Both the position numbers and the translations under genes were made by a program. A stretch of DNA of 64,000 bases, taken from NCBI GenBank assembly GCA_905480335.1, contig CAJQPY010000007.1:20824-84823 (forward strand), read 5' to 3'. This stretch comes from an uncultured Ilumatobacter sp. Its GTDB lineage: Bacteria > Actinomycetota > Acidimicrobiia > Acidimicrobiales > Ilumatobacteraceae. Under the pieces are notes generated by a model, which was not told where the DNA came from, did no database searches, and saw nothing but the letters and a program-made list of their open reading frames with translations. The stretch's first letter is position 1; the number at the start of each line of letters is the position of its first letter. Of the stretch, positions 27,941 to 35,405 are shown in pieces.

Positions 27941-29767
27941 ATGGACAACGATCAGAGCACCGCCTCAGACTTTGAGGAGAACCTCGATACCGAGTCGAGC
28001 GGTTTAGCTGATACATCCGATTCGAGCGGAGCTCGGTCGTCAGCCAGCACTGCGCGCCGCACTGAGAAGCAGGTCGAACGTCCGACGGGCGGCGGCGATC
28101 GGAACGATGTCGAGCTCCCTAAGAAGATGTCAGAGGGACGACCCTCTGCTGAGGTCTCGGAACGGGCGTTGGTGCGCAAACCGAAAATTGGCGACACGAT
28201 GCCCATCCCGTCGTCACTGCCCCCCGTCTCGGGCGACCCAAATGGCGGTGCCCCTGCTGGCGGCAGTAGGCGGCGTCGGCGAGGCGGGAAGGGTAAGGGT
28301 TCTGGTTCCGGCGGTGGTGGTGTTGAGGCACGTGCTTCAAAGGGGGCGAAGGGCGGCGGACGCGACTACGACGTCGGCGGCAAGTCCGGAGGTCCAAAGA
28401 AACAGCGGCGCGGGAAAGGAAAGGGACGTCAACGCAACCCGGCATCGGATGATGTGCTGCTGGAGCAGCGAAGGGGCCGCGAACGAAATGGCAAGCCCGT
28501 TGGTCGGTACTTTATGTGTGTGCAGGTCCGTCCCGGAATGGCGCAGGTGGGCGTGCTTGAAGGTCGCAACCTAATCGAGCATTATGTCAGCCGCCCCTCC
28601 GATGATGTCGCTCAGATCCACGGCAACATATACATGGGCAAGGTCCAGAACGTGCTGCCAGGCATGGAGGCGGCCTTCGTCGACATTGCGACACCAAAGA
28701 ACGCTGTGCTCTACCGCAGTGACGTCCAGTACGACCCGGGTGATATCGAGGTGAAGGGTAAGAATCCGCGCATCGAGGAGATTTTGAAGAACAAGCAGAT
28801 GATTCTCTGCCAGGTCACAAAGAATCCGATCGCACACAAGGGCGCCCGCCTCACTCAGGAGGTCTCGCTGCCCGGTCGCTTCGTCGTACTGATCCCAAAC
28901 TCAAGGACCTACGGCATCTCGAAGCGACTTCCTGACGATGTTCGCAAGCGACTGCGAGGCATTCTTGACCGCGTGAAGCCCGAACAGCATGGTTTGATTG
29001 TTCGAACAGCCGCCGAGCACGCCACAGAATCTGAACTGGTCGGCGACATGACCGTGCTGCTCAAGCAATGGGAAGAGGTCGAATACCAGGCCGCCAAAAC
29101 ACAACGCCCAGCGTTGCTCTCTCGCGAGCCTGAACTGGCCGTCCGAGTGATCCGCGAGGAGTTCGGCGCCGACTACCGCGGCGTGATGATCGACGACAGG
29201 CGGCTATACGAGGAGGTGCGGGACTACGTCCAGGCGTTCAATCCCGAGCTAGCCGATCGCGTTGAGTACTACAACTCCGACAAGGAGGGCTTGTCGCTGT
29301 TTGAGCGGTTCCACGTCCATGAGCAGGTGCACAAGGCGCTCGACCGCAAGGTGTGGCTGCCGTCGGGTGGCTCACTGATCATCGAGCACACGGAGGCGCT
29401 TACTGTGATCGACGTTAACACGGGCAAGAACGTCGGTAAGTCGAACCTAGAAGAGACCGTGTTCCACAATAACATGGAGGCCGCCGAGGAAGTTGCGAAA
29501 CAGCTGCGACTTCGAGACATCGGTGGCATCATCGTGATCGATTTCGTCGACATGGAGATCCGCGACAATCGGGCCAAGGTGGTCGGGTTGCTGCGCGAAG
29601 CGCTTGCCCGTGACAAGACCCGTTCGCAGGTGTTCGACATTGGTGAATTGGGCCTAGTTGAGATGACCCGCAAACGCATCGGCGAGGGTCTGCTGACCGA
29701 GTACAGCGAAATCTGCCCCGACTGCGACGGTCGTGGGGTCCAGATCGACTTTTCCATGTTGGAGTGA
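27941..29767 (+). CDS. rng: Ribonuclease E/G family endoribonuclease
   Basis: Single-strand endoribonuclease of 608 aa for mRNA decay and rRNA maturation. Residues 1-190 are low-complexity: first acidic and Ser-rich, then Gly/Lys/Arg-rich (GSRRRRRGGKGKGSGSGGG, KKQRRGKGKGRQR), probably disordered and RNA-binding. The catalytic region follows: S1 domain (GNIYMGKVQNVLPGMEAAFV), RNase H-like part, and the DNase I-like active site with Asp in TVIDVNTGKNVG and IIVIDFVDME. The Zn-link-like CPDCDGRG is at the C-terminus. The actinobacterial pattern is a basic tail before rather than after the catalytic core. A start at 27905 is possible but adds only 12 unrelated residues. Confidence 0.93.
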   Translation: MDNDQSTASDFEENLDTESSGLADTSDSSGARSSASTARRTEKQVERPTGGGDRNDVELPKKMSEGRPSAEVSERALVRKPKIGDTMPIPSSLPPVSGDPNGGAPAGGSRRRRRGGKGKGSGSGGGGVEARASKGAKGGGRDYDVGGKSGGPKKQRRGKGKGRQRNPASDDVLLEQRRGRERNGKPVGRYFMCVQVRPGMAQVGVLEGRNLIEHYVSRPSDDVAQIHGNIYMGKVQNVLPGMEAAFVDIATPKNAVLYRSDVQYDPGDIEVKGKNPRIEEILKNKQMILCQVTKNPIAHKGARLTQEVSLPGRFVVLIPNSRTYGISKRLPDDVRKRLRGILDRVKPEQHGLIVRTAAEHATESELVGDMTVLLKQWEEVEYQAAKTQRPALLSREPELAVRVIREEFGADYRGVMIDDRRLYEEVRDYVQAFNPELADRVEYYNSDKEGLSLFERFHVHEQVHKALDRKVWLPSGGSLIIEHTEALTVIDVNTGKNVGKSNLEETVFHNNMEAAEEVAKQLRLRDIGGIIVIDFVDMEIRDNRAKVVGLLREALARDKTRSQVFDIGELGLVEMTRKRIGEGLLTEYSEICPDCDGRGVQIDFSMLE

Positions 29768-29820
29768 GTTCCGGAGATGCGAGGCGCCTGCGGCCGGAGA
29801 GATTACTTCCCAGACACGCG

Positions 29821-29826
29821 TACGCT
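29821..29826 (+). promoter_or_regulatory. -10 box TACGCT of the selenoprotein candidate
   Basis: TACGCT ends six bases before ATG 29833, placing the predicted transcript start at the start codon. It supports independent expression of the small gene and the ATG choice. Confidence 0.55.
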
Positions 29827-29832
29827 GGCCTC

Positions 29833-30144
29833 ATGCAGATCGTGTTCACCGAAGAAGCGCAGAAGTTGCTCCAGAAGAAGGGCGGGTCGATGTCGATCGA
29901 CCTTATTAACCCGACCGGTTGAGGCAAAGTCGCTGAGGTGTCGGTCGACACTAACGTTAGAGGCAAGAACCTGGCCCCGTACCGCAAGCTGCGTCACGAC
30001 CAGTTCAAGATCCTGATCACGCCGCAACTGATCGGTATGGCCGAGTCGTTGCGGGTTGTCGCGAAGGGCTTCATCTCGAAGAAGCTAATGGTCGAATTCC
30101 AGGCCGTGCCGGGGACCAACGACGGCGGTTGCGAGGTCTGCTGA
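29833..30144 (+). CDS. Small selenoprotein candidate: in-frame TGA (Sec30) followed by a SECIS-like hairpin
   Basis: Reading from ATG 29833, the frame gives 29 residues (MQIVFTEEAQKLLQKKGGSM, then SIDLINPTG). A TGA follows at 29920-29922, then the same frame runs on for 73 codons (GKVAEVSVDTNVRGKNLAPY onward) to a second TGA at 30142. GC-rich third positions are kept on both sides, and the predicted beta/helix pattern is continuous. The hairpin at 29938-29951 has a GGTC loop, 20 nt after the TGA. Read through, the protein is 103 aa, with Sec30 and a C-terminal Cys100-x-x-Cys103 (GGCEVC). The N-terminal half recalls HesB-like or CC/Se-motif small (seleno)proteins; that family name is from memory and tentative. 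A redox or metal-binding role is inferred. The alternative is a gene broken by a nonsense mutation. It sits between the RNase E/G gene and rplU. Confidence 0.78.
29938..29951 (+). promoter_or_regulatory. Bacterial SECIS-like stem-loop
   Basis: GTGTC-GGTC-GACAC forms a perfect 5-bp stem with the tetraloop GGTC, extendable by a G-T pair. The loop begins 20 nt after the TGA at 29920-29922. In E. coli fdhF, from memory, the loop GGUC begins about 18 nt after its UGA. A CTAACGTTAG palindrome (29951-29960) abuts it, and the overlapped codons include rare ones (ACT, GTT, AGA), as expected if the RNA structure constrains the codons. Confidence 0.72.
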
Positions 30145-30279
30145 CCATTTTCCCACGCCCGGGCGACCGCCGGGACGAGGCGTCTCGTGGCCAAAGCGGA
30201 ACTTGCGGGCGTGACGTCGGTTGGGACTACTCGCAGAGGTGTCGAGCGATGATTTGAGCCGATAGCGTTGCACATCGCT

Positions 30280-30591
30280 ATGTACGCAATCATCGCTTCG
30301 GGCGGCAAGCAGGAAAAGGTCGCCCAAGGTCAGCATGTCCGTGTCGAAATGCTCGACGGTGACGAGGGCAGCGACGTGTCGCTGCACCCCGTCATGCTCG
30401 TTGACGGCGACACTGTCCTCTCGACCCCTGACGAACTCTCTAAGGTCTCGGTCATCGGCAAGATCGTCGGTCAGACCAAGGGGCCCAAGATCAACGGGTT
30501 CACCTACAAGAACTCGACGACGTACCGCCGTCGCTACGGCCACCGTCAGAAGTACCACATGGTCGAGATCACCTCGATCTCTGCGAGCTGA
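30280..30591 (+). CDS. rplU: 50S ribosomal protein L21
   Basis: Ribosomal protein of 103 aa, beginning YAIIASGGKQEKVAQGQ, with the L21 core VIGKIVGQTKGPKINGF and the tail RRRYGHRQKYHMVEIT. ATG 30280 is used; an upstream TTG at 30268 adds four residues not found in the family. A TAGCGT hexamer at 30262-30267 is a likely -10 box, giving a very short leader. It is followed by rpmA after 15 bases. Confidence 0.97.
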   Translation: MYAIIASGGKQEKVAQGQHVRVEMLDGDEGSDVSLHPVMLVDGDTVLSTPDELSKVSVIGKIVGQTKGPKINGFTYKNSTTYRRRYGHRQKYHMVEITSISAS

Positions 30592-30606
30592 GAAGGGGAG
30601 ACACTA

Positions 30607-30864
30607 ATGTCAAAGACCAAAGGTGGCGGTTCAACCCGCAACGGGCGCGACTCCAACGCCCAGCGCCTTGGCGTGAAAGCGTTCGACGGCGAAAAGATTA
30701 CGGCCGGCTCAATCATCATCCGCCAGCGCGGGACGCGCTTCCACCCCGGCCACAACGTCAAAATCGGTAAAGACGACACTCTGTTCTCAACGATTGACGG
30801 AAGCGTCAAGTTCGGTTCGCGCAAAGGCCGCAAGACCGTCGACGTCCTCGAACCCCAGGACTGA
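30607..30864 (+). CDS. rpmA: 50S ribosomal protein L27
   Basis: Ribosomal protein of 85 aa near the peptidyl-transferase centre. The N-terminus [20 protein letters not shown] is characteristic, and there is no Firmicutes-type cleavable extension. [14 protein letters not shown] sequence ([16 protein letters not shown]) follows. The Shine-Dalgarno AGGGGAG lies seven bases before the ATG. It is the last gene of the rplU-rpmA unit; obgE, the usual next gene, is not here. Confidence 0.97.
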   Translation: MSKTKGGGSTRNGRDSNAQRLGVKAFDGEKITAGSIIIRQRGTRFHPGHNVKIGKDDTLFSTIDGSVKFGSRKGRKTVDVLEPQD

Positions 30865-30865
30865 C

Positions 30866-30925
30866 TGCCCTGGCTCGGGCCAGGTACCTCATGATGTGCC
30901 GAAGCCCGGGCTGATGGCCAGGGCA
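30866..30925. terminator. Large inverted repeat between convergent rpmA and pckG
   Basis: TGCCCTGGC (30866-30874) pairs perfectly with GCCAGGGCA (30917-30925). Just inside, TCGGGC (30875-30880) pairs with GCCCGG (30904-30909), including one T-G pair. Together they make a long GC-rich stem-loop two bases after the rpmA stop. There is no T-run, so it is a candidate Rho-independent-like or processing structure that could serve both convergent genes. Confidence 0.55.
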
Positions 30926-31006
30926 CGGTGCGTTTACGGAATCGTGGACGGCTATCTGCCGAACGATTGACAGATCACGTTGACGGTCAGGCGTGCAACG
31001 CTGATT

Positions 31007-32797
31007 TCACGCTAGAGATGATTCCAGTTTGTCGACGGCGGCGATGAGTTCGTCGGGAAGCTTGTCACCAAAGCGGGCGAAGTGCTCGCGGATCTGCGGT
31101 ACAGCTTGCTTCCAGCCGTCGGAATCGACCGTCAGGAGGGCTTCGAGGTCGGCGGCGTCAATTTTGAGTCCGTCGATGTCGAGCGATCCAGGAACGGGGA
31201 GTTTGCCGATCGGGGTGTCGATGACGTCGCCGTTTCCGTCGCAGCGGTCGAATACGAATTTCAGCACGCGGCTGTTTTCGCCGAATCCAGGCCAGAGGAA
31301 ACGACCGTCCTCGTCACGACGGAACCAGTTGACGAAGAAAATCTTCGGCAGCTTTGACCCATCGCTCTCCCCCTTCATCGACAGCCAATGGGCGAAGTAG
31401 TCTGCGTAGTTGTAGCCGCAGAACGGGAGCATCGCCATCGGGTCGAAACGCAACTCACCCTGGACGCCTTCGGCGGCGGCGGTCTTTTCAGATGCCATGA
31501 TTGATCCAAGGAACACGCCGTGCTCCCAGTCGTTGGCCTCGGTTACGAGTGGCACCGTGGTGCGACGCCGGCCACCGAAGAGAATTGCGGAGATTGGGAC
31601 GCCGGTCGGGTCCTCCCATTCAGCGCCTATTGAGGGGCATTGTGCCGCCGGAGCCGTGAATCGGGCGTTCGGATGGGCAGCCGGCGTATCGATCTCCGGG
31701 TTCCACGGGTTGCCCCTCCAGTCGGTTGCGCGTGCGGGGGGGTCTTCGCTCATCTCCTCCCACCACACATCACCGTCAGCGGTGAGGGCAGTGTTGGTGT
31801 AGATGGAGTTGCCCCACAGCGTCTCCATTGCATTGTGGTTTGTTGCGTGGCTCGTGCCTGGGGCGACGCCGAAGAAACCGGCCTCGGGATTAATGGCGTA
31901 GAGACGACCATCGTCGCCAAACTTCATCCAGCAGATGTCGTCGCCGATCGTTTCGGCCTTCCAACCAGGAATCGTCGGAACGAGCATGGCCAGGTTGGTC
32001 TTGCCGCATGCTGAAGGAAATGCGCCGGCGATGTATTTTGACTTGCCGTCGGGATTGGTCAGCTTGAGGATCAACATATGCTCGGCGAGCCAGCCGTCGT
32101 CACGCGCCATAACCGAAGCAATGCGCAGCGCGAAACACTTCTTGCCCAGAAGGGCATTGCCGCCATAGCCAGACCCGTACGACATGATCTCGCGGCTGTC
32201 GGGGAAGTGCACGATGTATTTGTTCTCAGCGTCGCACGGCCACGGCACATCGGCCTGGCCTGGCTCGAGCGGAGCGCCTACTGAGTGAATGCAGGGGACC
32301 CAGTCACCGTTGCCTAGTGCGTCGAGTGCGCCTTGGCCCATGCGGGTCATGATCCGCATGTTGGTGGCGACGTAAGCAGAATCGCTGAGCTCGACGCCGA
32401 TATGTGCGATGGGTGAGCCGAGCGGGCCCATCGAAAACGGGATCACATACATCGTGCGGCCCTTCATGCAGCCGCGGTAGAGCTGCATGATTTCGGCGCG
32501 CATTTCCCCAGGATCGCGCCAGTTGTTGTTCGGGCCGGCAGCTTCTTGGGTTGCCGAGCAGATGAACGTCCGATCTTCGACGCGTGCAACATCATCGGGG
32601 TCAGAGTGCGCCCAGTAGCTGTTGGGGCGCTTGGCTTCATCCAGCTTGGTAAACGTGCCGGAGTCGACCAGGCTCTGCGCTAACTGCTCGTACTCCTCGG
32701 GGCTGCCGTCGCACCAGAACACTTCGTCCGGTTGCATAATTTCGGCCCACTCGGCTACCCAGTCTGTTAGGCGTTGGTTACTGGTGGTTCCGCTCAT
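31007..32797 (-). CDS. pckG: Phosphoenolpyruvate carboxykinase (GTP)
   Basis: Converts oxaloacetate and GTP to PEP, CO2 and GDP, the entry to gluconeogenesis. At 596 aa it fits the GTP-dependent family. The kinase-1 loop is [15 protein letters not shown], with the reactive Cys typical of the GTP-type enzyme. Upstream is [20 protein letters not shown], and downstream is [20 protein letters not shown] with metal-binding Asp. WRGNPWNPE and [12 protein letters not shown] are also family signatures. On the minus strand AGGAGT lies about ten bases before the ATG. It is convergent with rpmA. Confidence 0.97.
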   Translation of the reverse strand: MSGTTSNQRLTDWVAEWAEIMQPDEVFWCDGSPEEYEQLAQSLVDSGTFTKLDEAKRPNSYWAHSDPDDVARVEDRTFICSATQEAAGPNNNWRDPGEMRAEIMQLYRGCMKGRTMYVIPFSMGPLGSPIAHIGVELSDSAYVATNMRIMTRMGQGALDALGNGDWVPCIHSVGAPLEPGQADVPWPCDAENKYIVHFPDSREIMSYGSGYGGNALLGKKCFALRIASVMARDDGWLAEHMLILKLTNPDGKSKYIAGAFPSACGKTNLAMLVPTIPGWKAETIGDDICWMKFGDDGRLYAINPEAGFFGVAPGTSHATNHNAMETLWGNSIYTNTALTADGDVWWEEMSEDPPARATDWRGNPWNPEIDTPAAHPNARFTAPAAQCPSIGAEWEDPTGVPISAILFGGRRRTTVPLVTEANDWEHGVFLGSIMASEKTAAAEGVQGELRFDPMAMLPFCGYNYADYFAHWLSMKGESDGSKLPKIFFVNWFRRDEDGRFLWPGFGENSRVLKFVFDRCDGNGDVIDTPIGKLPVPGSLDIDGLKIDAADLEALLTVDSDGWKQAVPQIREHFARFGDKLPDELIAAVDKLESSLA

Positions 32798-33002
32798 GAT
32801 TTGCTGACTCCTGAGATCCGGTGGGGTATGGGTTGCCTACTCCGATGTCACCGTAAACGAGGGCTCACCGAGCGGCGAAACGGCAACAGACATGAAAATG
32901 CTTACATCACAAAGAGCGCTACGTGCATCGAGGACAACGATACGGTCACGGAATACCTCAGCGACGCAAAAGTCGGGCTCAGCTCGGAGGCGTTTCTGTG
33001 GC

Positions 33003-33224
33003 TCAGTACCCGGGGGTGCCCATGTCGACCTCGGATCCCATGTGGAGGCCTGTGGCCCGGCCTGATGTATCGAGGTCAAACACCACTCGCTGACCTTGGC
33101 GTAGCATCCTGAAGATCGAACCCTCGAGTGCGTTGGCCGCAAGCTCGTAGTCGGCCAGGTCAGTGTCGGACATGACGAGCCCGTTGCCGGTATCTGGATC
33201 GTAGGCCTTAATGACGCCCTGCAT
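33003..33224 (-). CDS. Small cold-shock-domain-like protein
   Basis: A 73-aa protein starting MQGVIKAYDPDTGNGLVMSD. The pattern of a short beta-strand, then a (D)P(D)TG-x-G turn and a final GQRVVFDL strand (position about 49-56) matches a cold-shock/OB fold, but the usual RNP motifs (KGFGFI, VFVH) are not conserved. It starts 18 bases after the stop of rpmB and is probably co-transcribed with it. A role with RNA or the ribosome is inferred. A longer frame upstream overlaps rpmB and is not coding. Confidence 0.65.
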   Translation of the reverse strand: MQGVIKAYDPDTGNGLVMSDTDLADYELAANALEGSIFRMLRQGQRVVFDLDTSGRATGLHMGSEVDMGTPGY

Positions 33225-33241
33225 GACGAAGTGGCGACGGG

Positions 33242-33433
33242 TCAGCCGGCCTTGACGACTTTGCCAGACTTGATGCAGCCGGTGCACGCGTTGACGCGCT
33301 TGGTTGCGCCATTCACGGACGTCCGGATGCGTTGAATGTTCGGATTCCAACGGCGCTTAGTGCGCCGATGCGAGTGAGAAACCGACATGCCCCACGAAGG
33401 GCCTTTGCCACACACTTCACACTTCGATGCCAT
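33242..33433 (-). CDS. rpmB: 50S ribosomal protein L28
   Basis: Ribosomal protein of 63 aa starting [20 protein letters not shown]. It is the zinc-binding form, with CEVC near the N-terminus and CTGC near the C-terminus. [11 protein letters not shown] is the family core. On the minus strand the Shine-Dalgarno AGGAGA lies five bases before this ATG but only two before the ATG at 33436, which favours 33433. It is divergent from the fakA-like gene. Confidence 0.95.
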   Translation of the reverse strand: MASKCEVCGKGPSWGMSVSHSHRRTKRRWNPNIQRIRTSVNGATKRVNACTGCIKSGKVVKAG

Positions 33434-33543
33434 CATCTTCTCCTGGAGAACGTCGCGAACTGCGCTCAGCTGCTCCGAGTGGGCAGAACCGAGCGGCGAT
33501 CTGATGCTAGCGCCGCTTTCGTACCGTCCAACCAGGTCGGGCC

Positions 33544-33549
33544 TACACT
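33544..33549 (+). promoter_or_regulatory. -10 box TACACT of the DAK2-domain gene
   Basis: TACACT ends eight bases before GTG 33558 and so supports that start over upstream in-frame starts that overlap rpmB. Confidence 0.45.
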
Positions 33550-33557
33550 CCGATGTC

Positions 33558-35291
33558 GTGCCCACATTGGAACGTTTCAGCACCACGTCGCTGCGCGAGC
33601 TTGTCGTCACGTTTCGCGACATGGTTAGAGAGCATGCTGGCGCACTCAATCGGCTGAACGTGTACCCGGTTCCCGATGGTGACACCGGGACCAATATGGC
33701 GCGAACACTCGATGCCGTGGTCGCCGAGATGGAAGCCGCCGACGCCGACGATCTAGACGCGACCTGCGATGCGATCAGTCACGGCTCGCTCATGGGGGCT
33801 CGCGGGAACAGTGGGGTGATATTGAGCCAGATCATGCGGGGGTTCGCCTCGACGATGAAGTCGACCCCCTCCGGACCAGACGAGAGCGGTGCTCGTTTTG
33901 CCGATGCGCTTCAGGCAGCGTCGAACGGTGCGTATCAGGCTGTTCTCAAGCCCGTGGAAGGCACCATTCTGACGGTCGTGCGCGAGAGTGCCGACGCAGC
34001 GCAAGCCGCCTCGGATGCGGGGGGATCGCTCATCGACGTCGTACGGTCCGCTCGAGCCGCAGGCAAGGATGCGCTCGATAGGACGCCCCAACTTTTGCCG
34101 GTGCTGAAAGAGGCCGGTGTTGTCGATGCGGGTGGTGCGGGGTTCCTGCTGCTGCTCGACTCGGCGCTGTACGTCGTCGACAGGGAGCCTCTCCCTAAGG
34201 CGGAGGAGGACGAAGGAACGGGTGGAGCAGCCACAGCGGCATTCGATGCACATCCACTTGGTCGCAGTCATGCTCGGAAGGTGGGCGGTGCCGACGAAGT
34301 CGATGTAGCCGATCAGCGCTACGAGGTGATGTATTTCCTCGACCTTGTTGATGCGCGGATCGAGGACTTCAAGCGAGGATGGGGAGAGCTGGGCGATTCG
34401 ATCGTCGTGGTGGGCGGTGACGGCATCTGGAACTGCCACGTCCACACCAATGACGTCGGTGCGGCCATCGAGGTTGCGCTCGACCTTGGCGGGCGACCGA
34501 AACAGATTCGGATCACCGATTTGTTTGAAGAGGTCGACGAAGAGCACGCAAAGCGTGAGGCCCAGATGTCCGATAACACGTCGTCGGCTTTGTCCCGGCG
34601 TCCTGCTGCGGCGGGCGCCGGTCTGCCCCCCGTGACGACCGCCGTCGTCGGGGTCTGCGCAGGTGACGGACTGGTCGAACTGTTTGCCCAGCTCGGGGTC
34701 CAGGGCGTGGTGACCGGTGGTCAGACCATGAACCCGTCGACGGCCGAGTTGCTCGACACCGTCGAGCACGTCAACGCCCAGCAAGTCGTGATCCTCCCGA
34801 ACAACAAGAACATCACTCCGGTCGCCGAGCAGGTGAACGCGCTGACGACCAAGGATGTCGTCGTTGTGCCGACGCAGTCGATGGCCGAAGGGCTGGCGGC
34901 GCTTATCGTTTACGATCCCGAGGCGTCGAGTGCAATTAACGGTGAGGGAATGGCCAAGGCAGCGACATCGGTTACGACGGGCGAGGTTACGCAGGCCGTG
35001 CGCGACACCAGTGTCAAAATCGGAGAGGTTCGTAAGGATGACTGGATAGGGATCGTGAAGGGCGACGGCATTGTGTCGTGCGCCGCCAATCTGCTCGATG
35101 CTGTAGTGCAACTCCTCGACGAAATCATTGATGACGAGGCCGAATTGATCACGGTGATCATTGGTGAGGATGCGGATGTGGCGACCACCGATTCGGTTAC
35201 CGGATGGCTCAGTGATCATCACGCCGCAGTCGAGGTCGAGGTGCACGCTGGTGGTCAGCCCCTCTACCCGTACCTCTTCGGCGTCGAGTGA
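33558..35291 (+). CDS. DAK2-domain / FakA-like kinase (YloV family)
   Basis: A 577-aa protein with an N-terminal DhaL/DAK2 domain. [19 protein letters not shown] (about residues 34-52) holds the Asp residues that bind Mg-ATP, and [19 protein letters not shown] is the second signature. A middle domain follows, then a C-terminal EDD-type domain with [14 protein letters not shown] and [15 protein letters not shown]. In Firmicutes the homologue FakA phosphorylates fatty acids held by FakB (DegV). No degV gene is next to it here, so the partner is unknown. The position rpmB-yloV-recG is widely conserved. Confidence 0.9.
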   Translation: MPTLERFSTTSLRELVVTFRDMVREHAGALNRLNVYPVPDGDTGTNMARTLDAVVAEMEAADADDLDATCDAISHGSLMGARGNSGVILSQIMRGFASTMKSTPSGPDESGARFADALQAASNGAYQAVLKPVEGTILTVVRESADAAQAASDAGGSLIDVVRSARAAGKDALDRTPQLLPVLKEAGVVDAGGAGFLLLLDSALYVVDREPLPKAEEDEGTGGAATAAFDAHPLGRSHARKVGGADEVDVADQRYEVMYFLDLVDARIEDFKRGWGELGDSIVVVGGDGIWNCHVHTNDVGAAIEVALDLGGRPKQIRITDLFEEVDEEHAKREAQMSDNTSSALSRRPAAAGAGLPPVTTAVVGVCAGDGLVELFAQLGVQGVVTGGQTMNPSTAELLDTVEHVNAQQVVILPNNKNITPVAEQVNALTTKDVVVVPTQSMAEGLAALIVYDPEASSAINGEGMAKAATSVTTGEVTQAVRDTSVKIGEVRKDDWIGIVKGDGIVSCAANLLDAVVQLLDEIIDDEAELITVIIGEDADVATTDSVTGWLSDHHAAVEVEVHAGGQPLYPYLFGVE

Positions 35292-35405
35292 GAACGCGCA
35301 GGACCCCCGCTGGCTTCGTTGCCCGAGCTTCTCAATGAAAAAATTGGATAGCTGGGATGTCGTCGTGCTGTTGTGTCCGAGCTTTTTGGGGGAGAATCGT
35401 CTGCG

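Noticed and set aside
27736..27975. 79-aa frame before the RNase E/G gene
   Set aside because: It overlaps the RNase start in another frame, has Arg/Thr/Pro-rich filler sequence and no start signal beyond a hexamer that could serve the RNase leader.
29938..30144. Separate 68-aa gene beginning at GTG 29938
   Set aside because: Its start lies within the SECIS-like stem, it has no ribosome-binding site, and the frame continues upstream through the TGA to a well-placed ATG at 29833.
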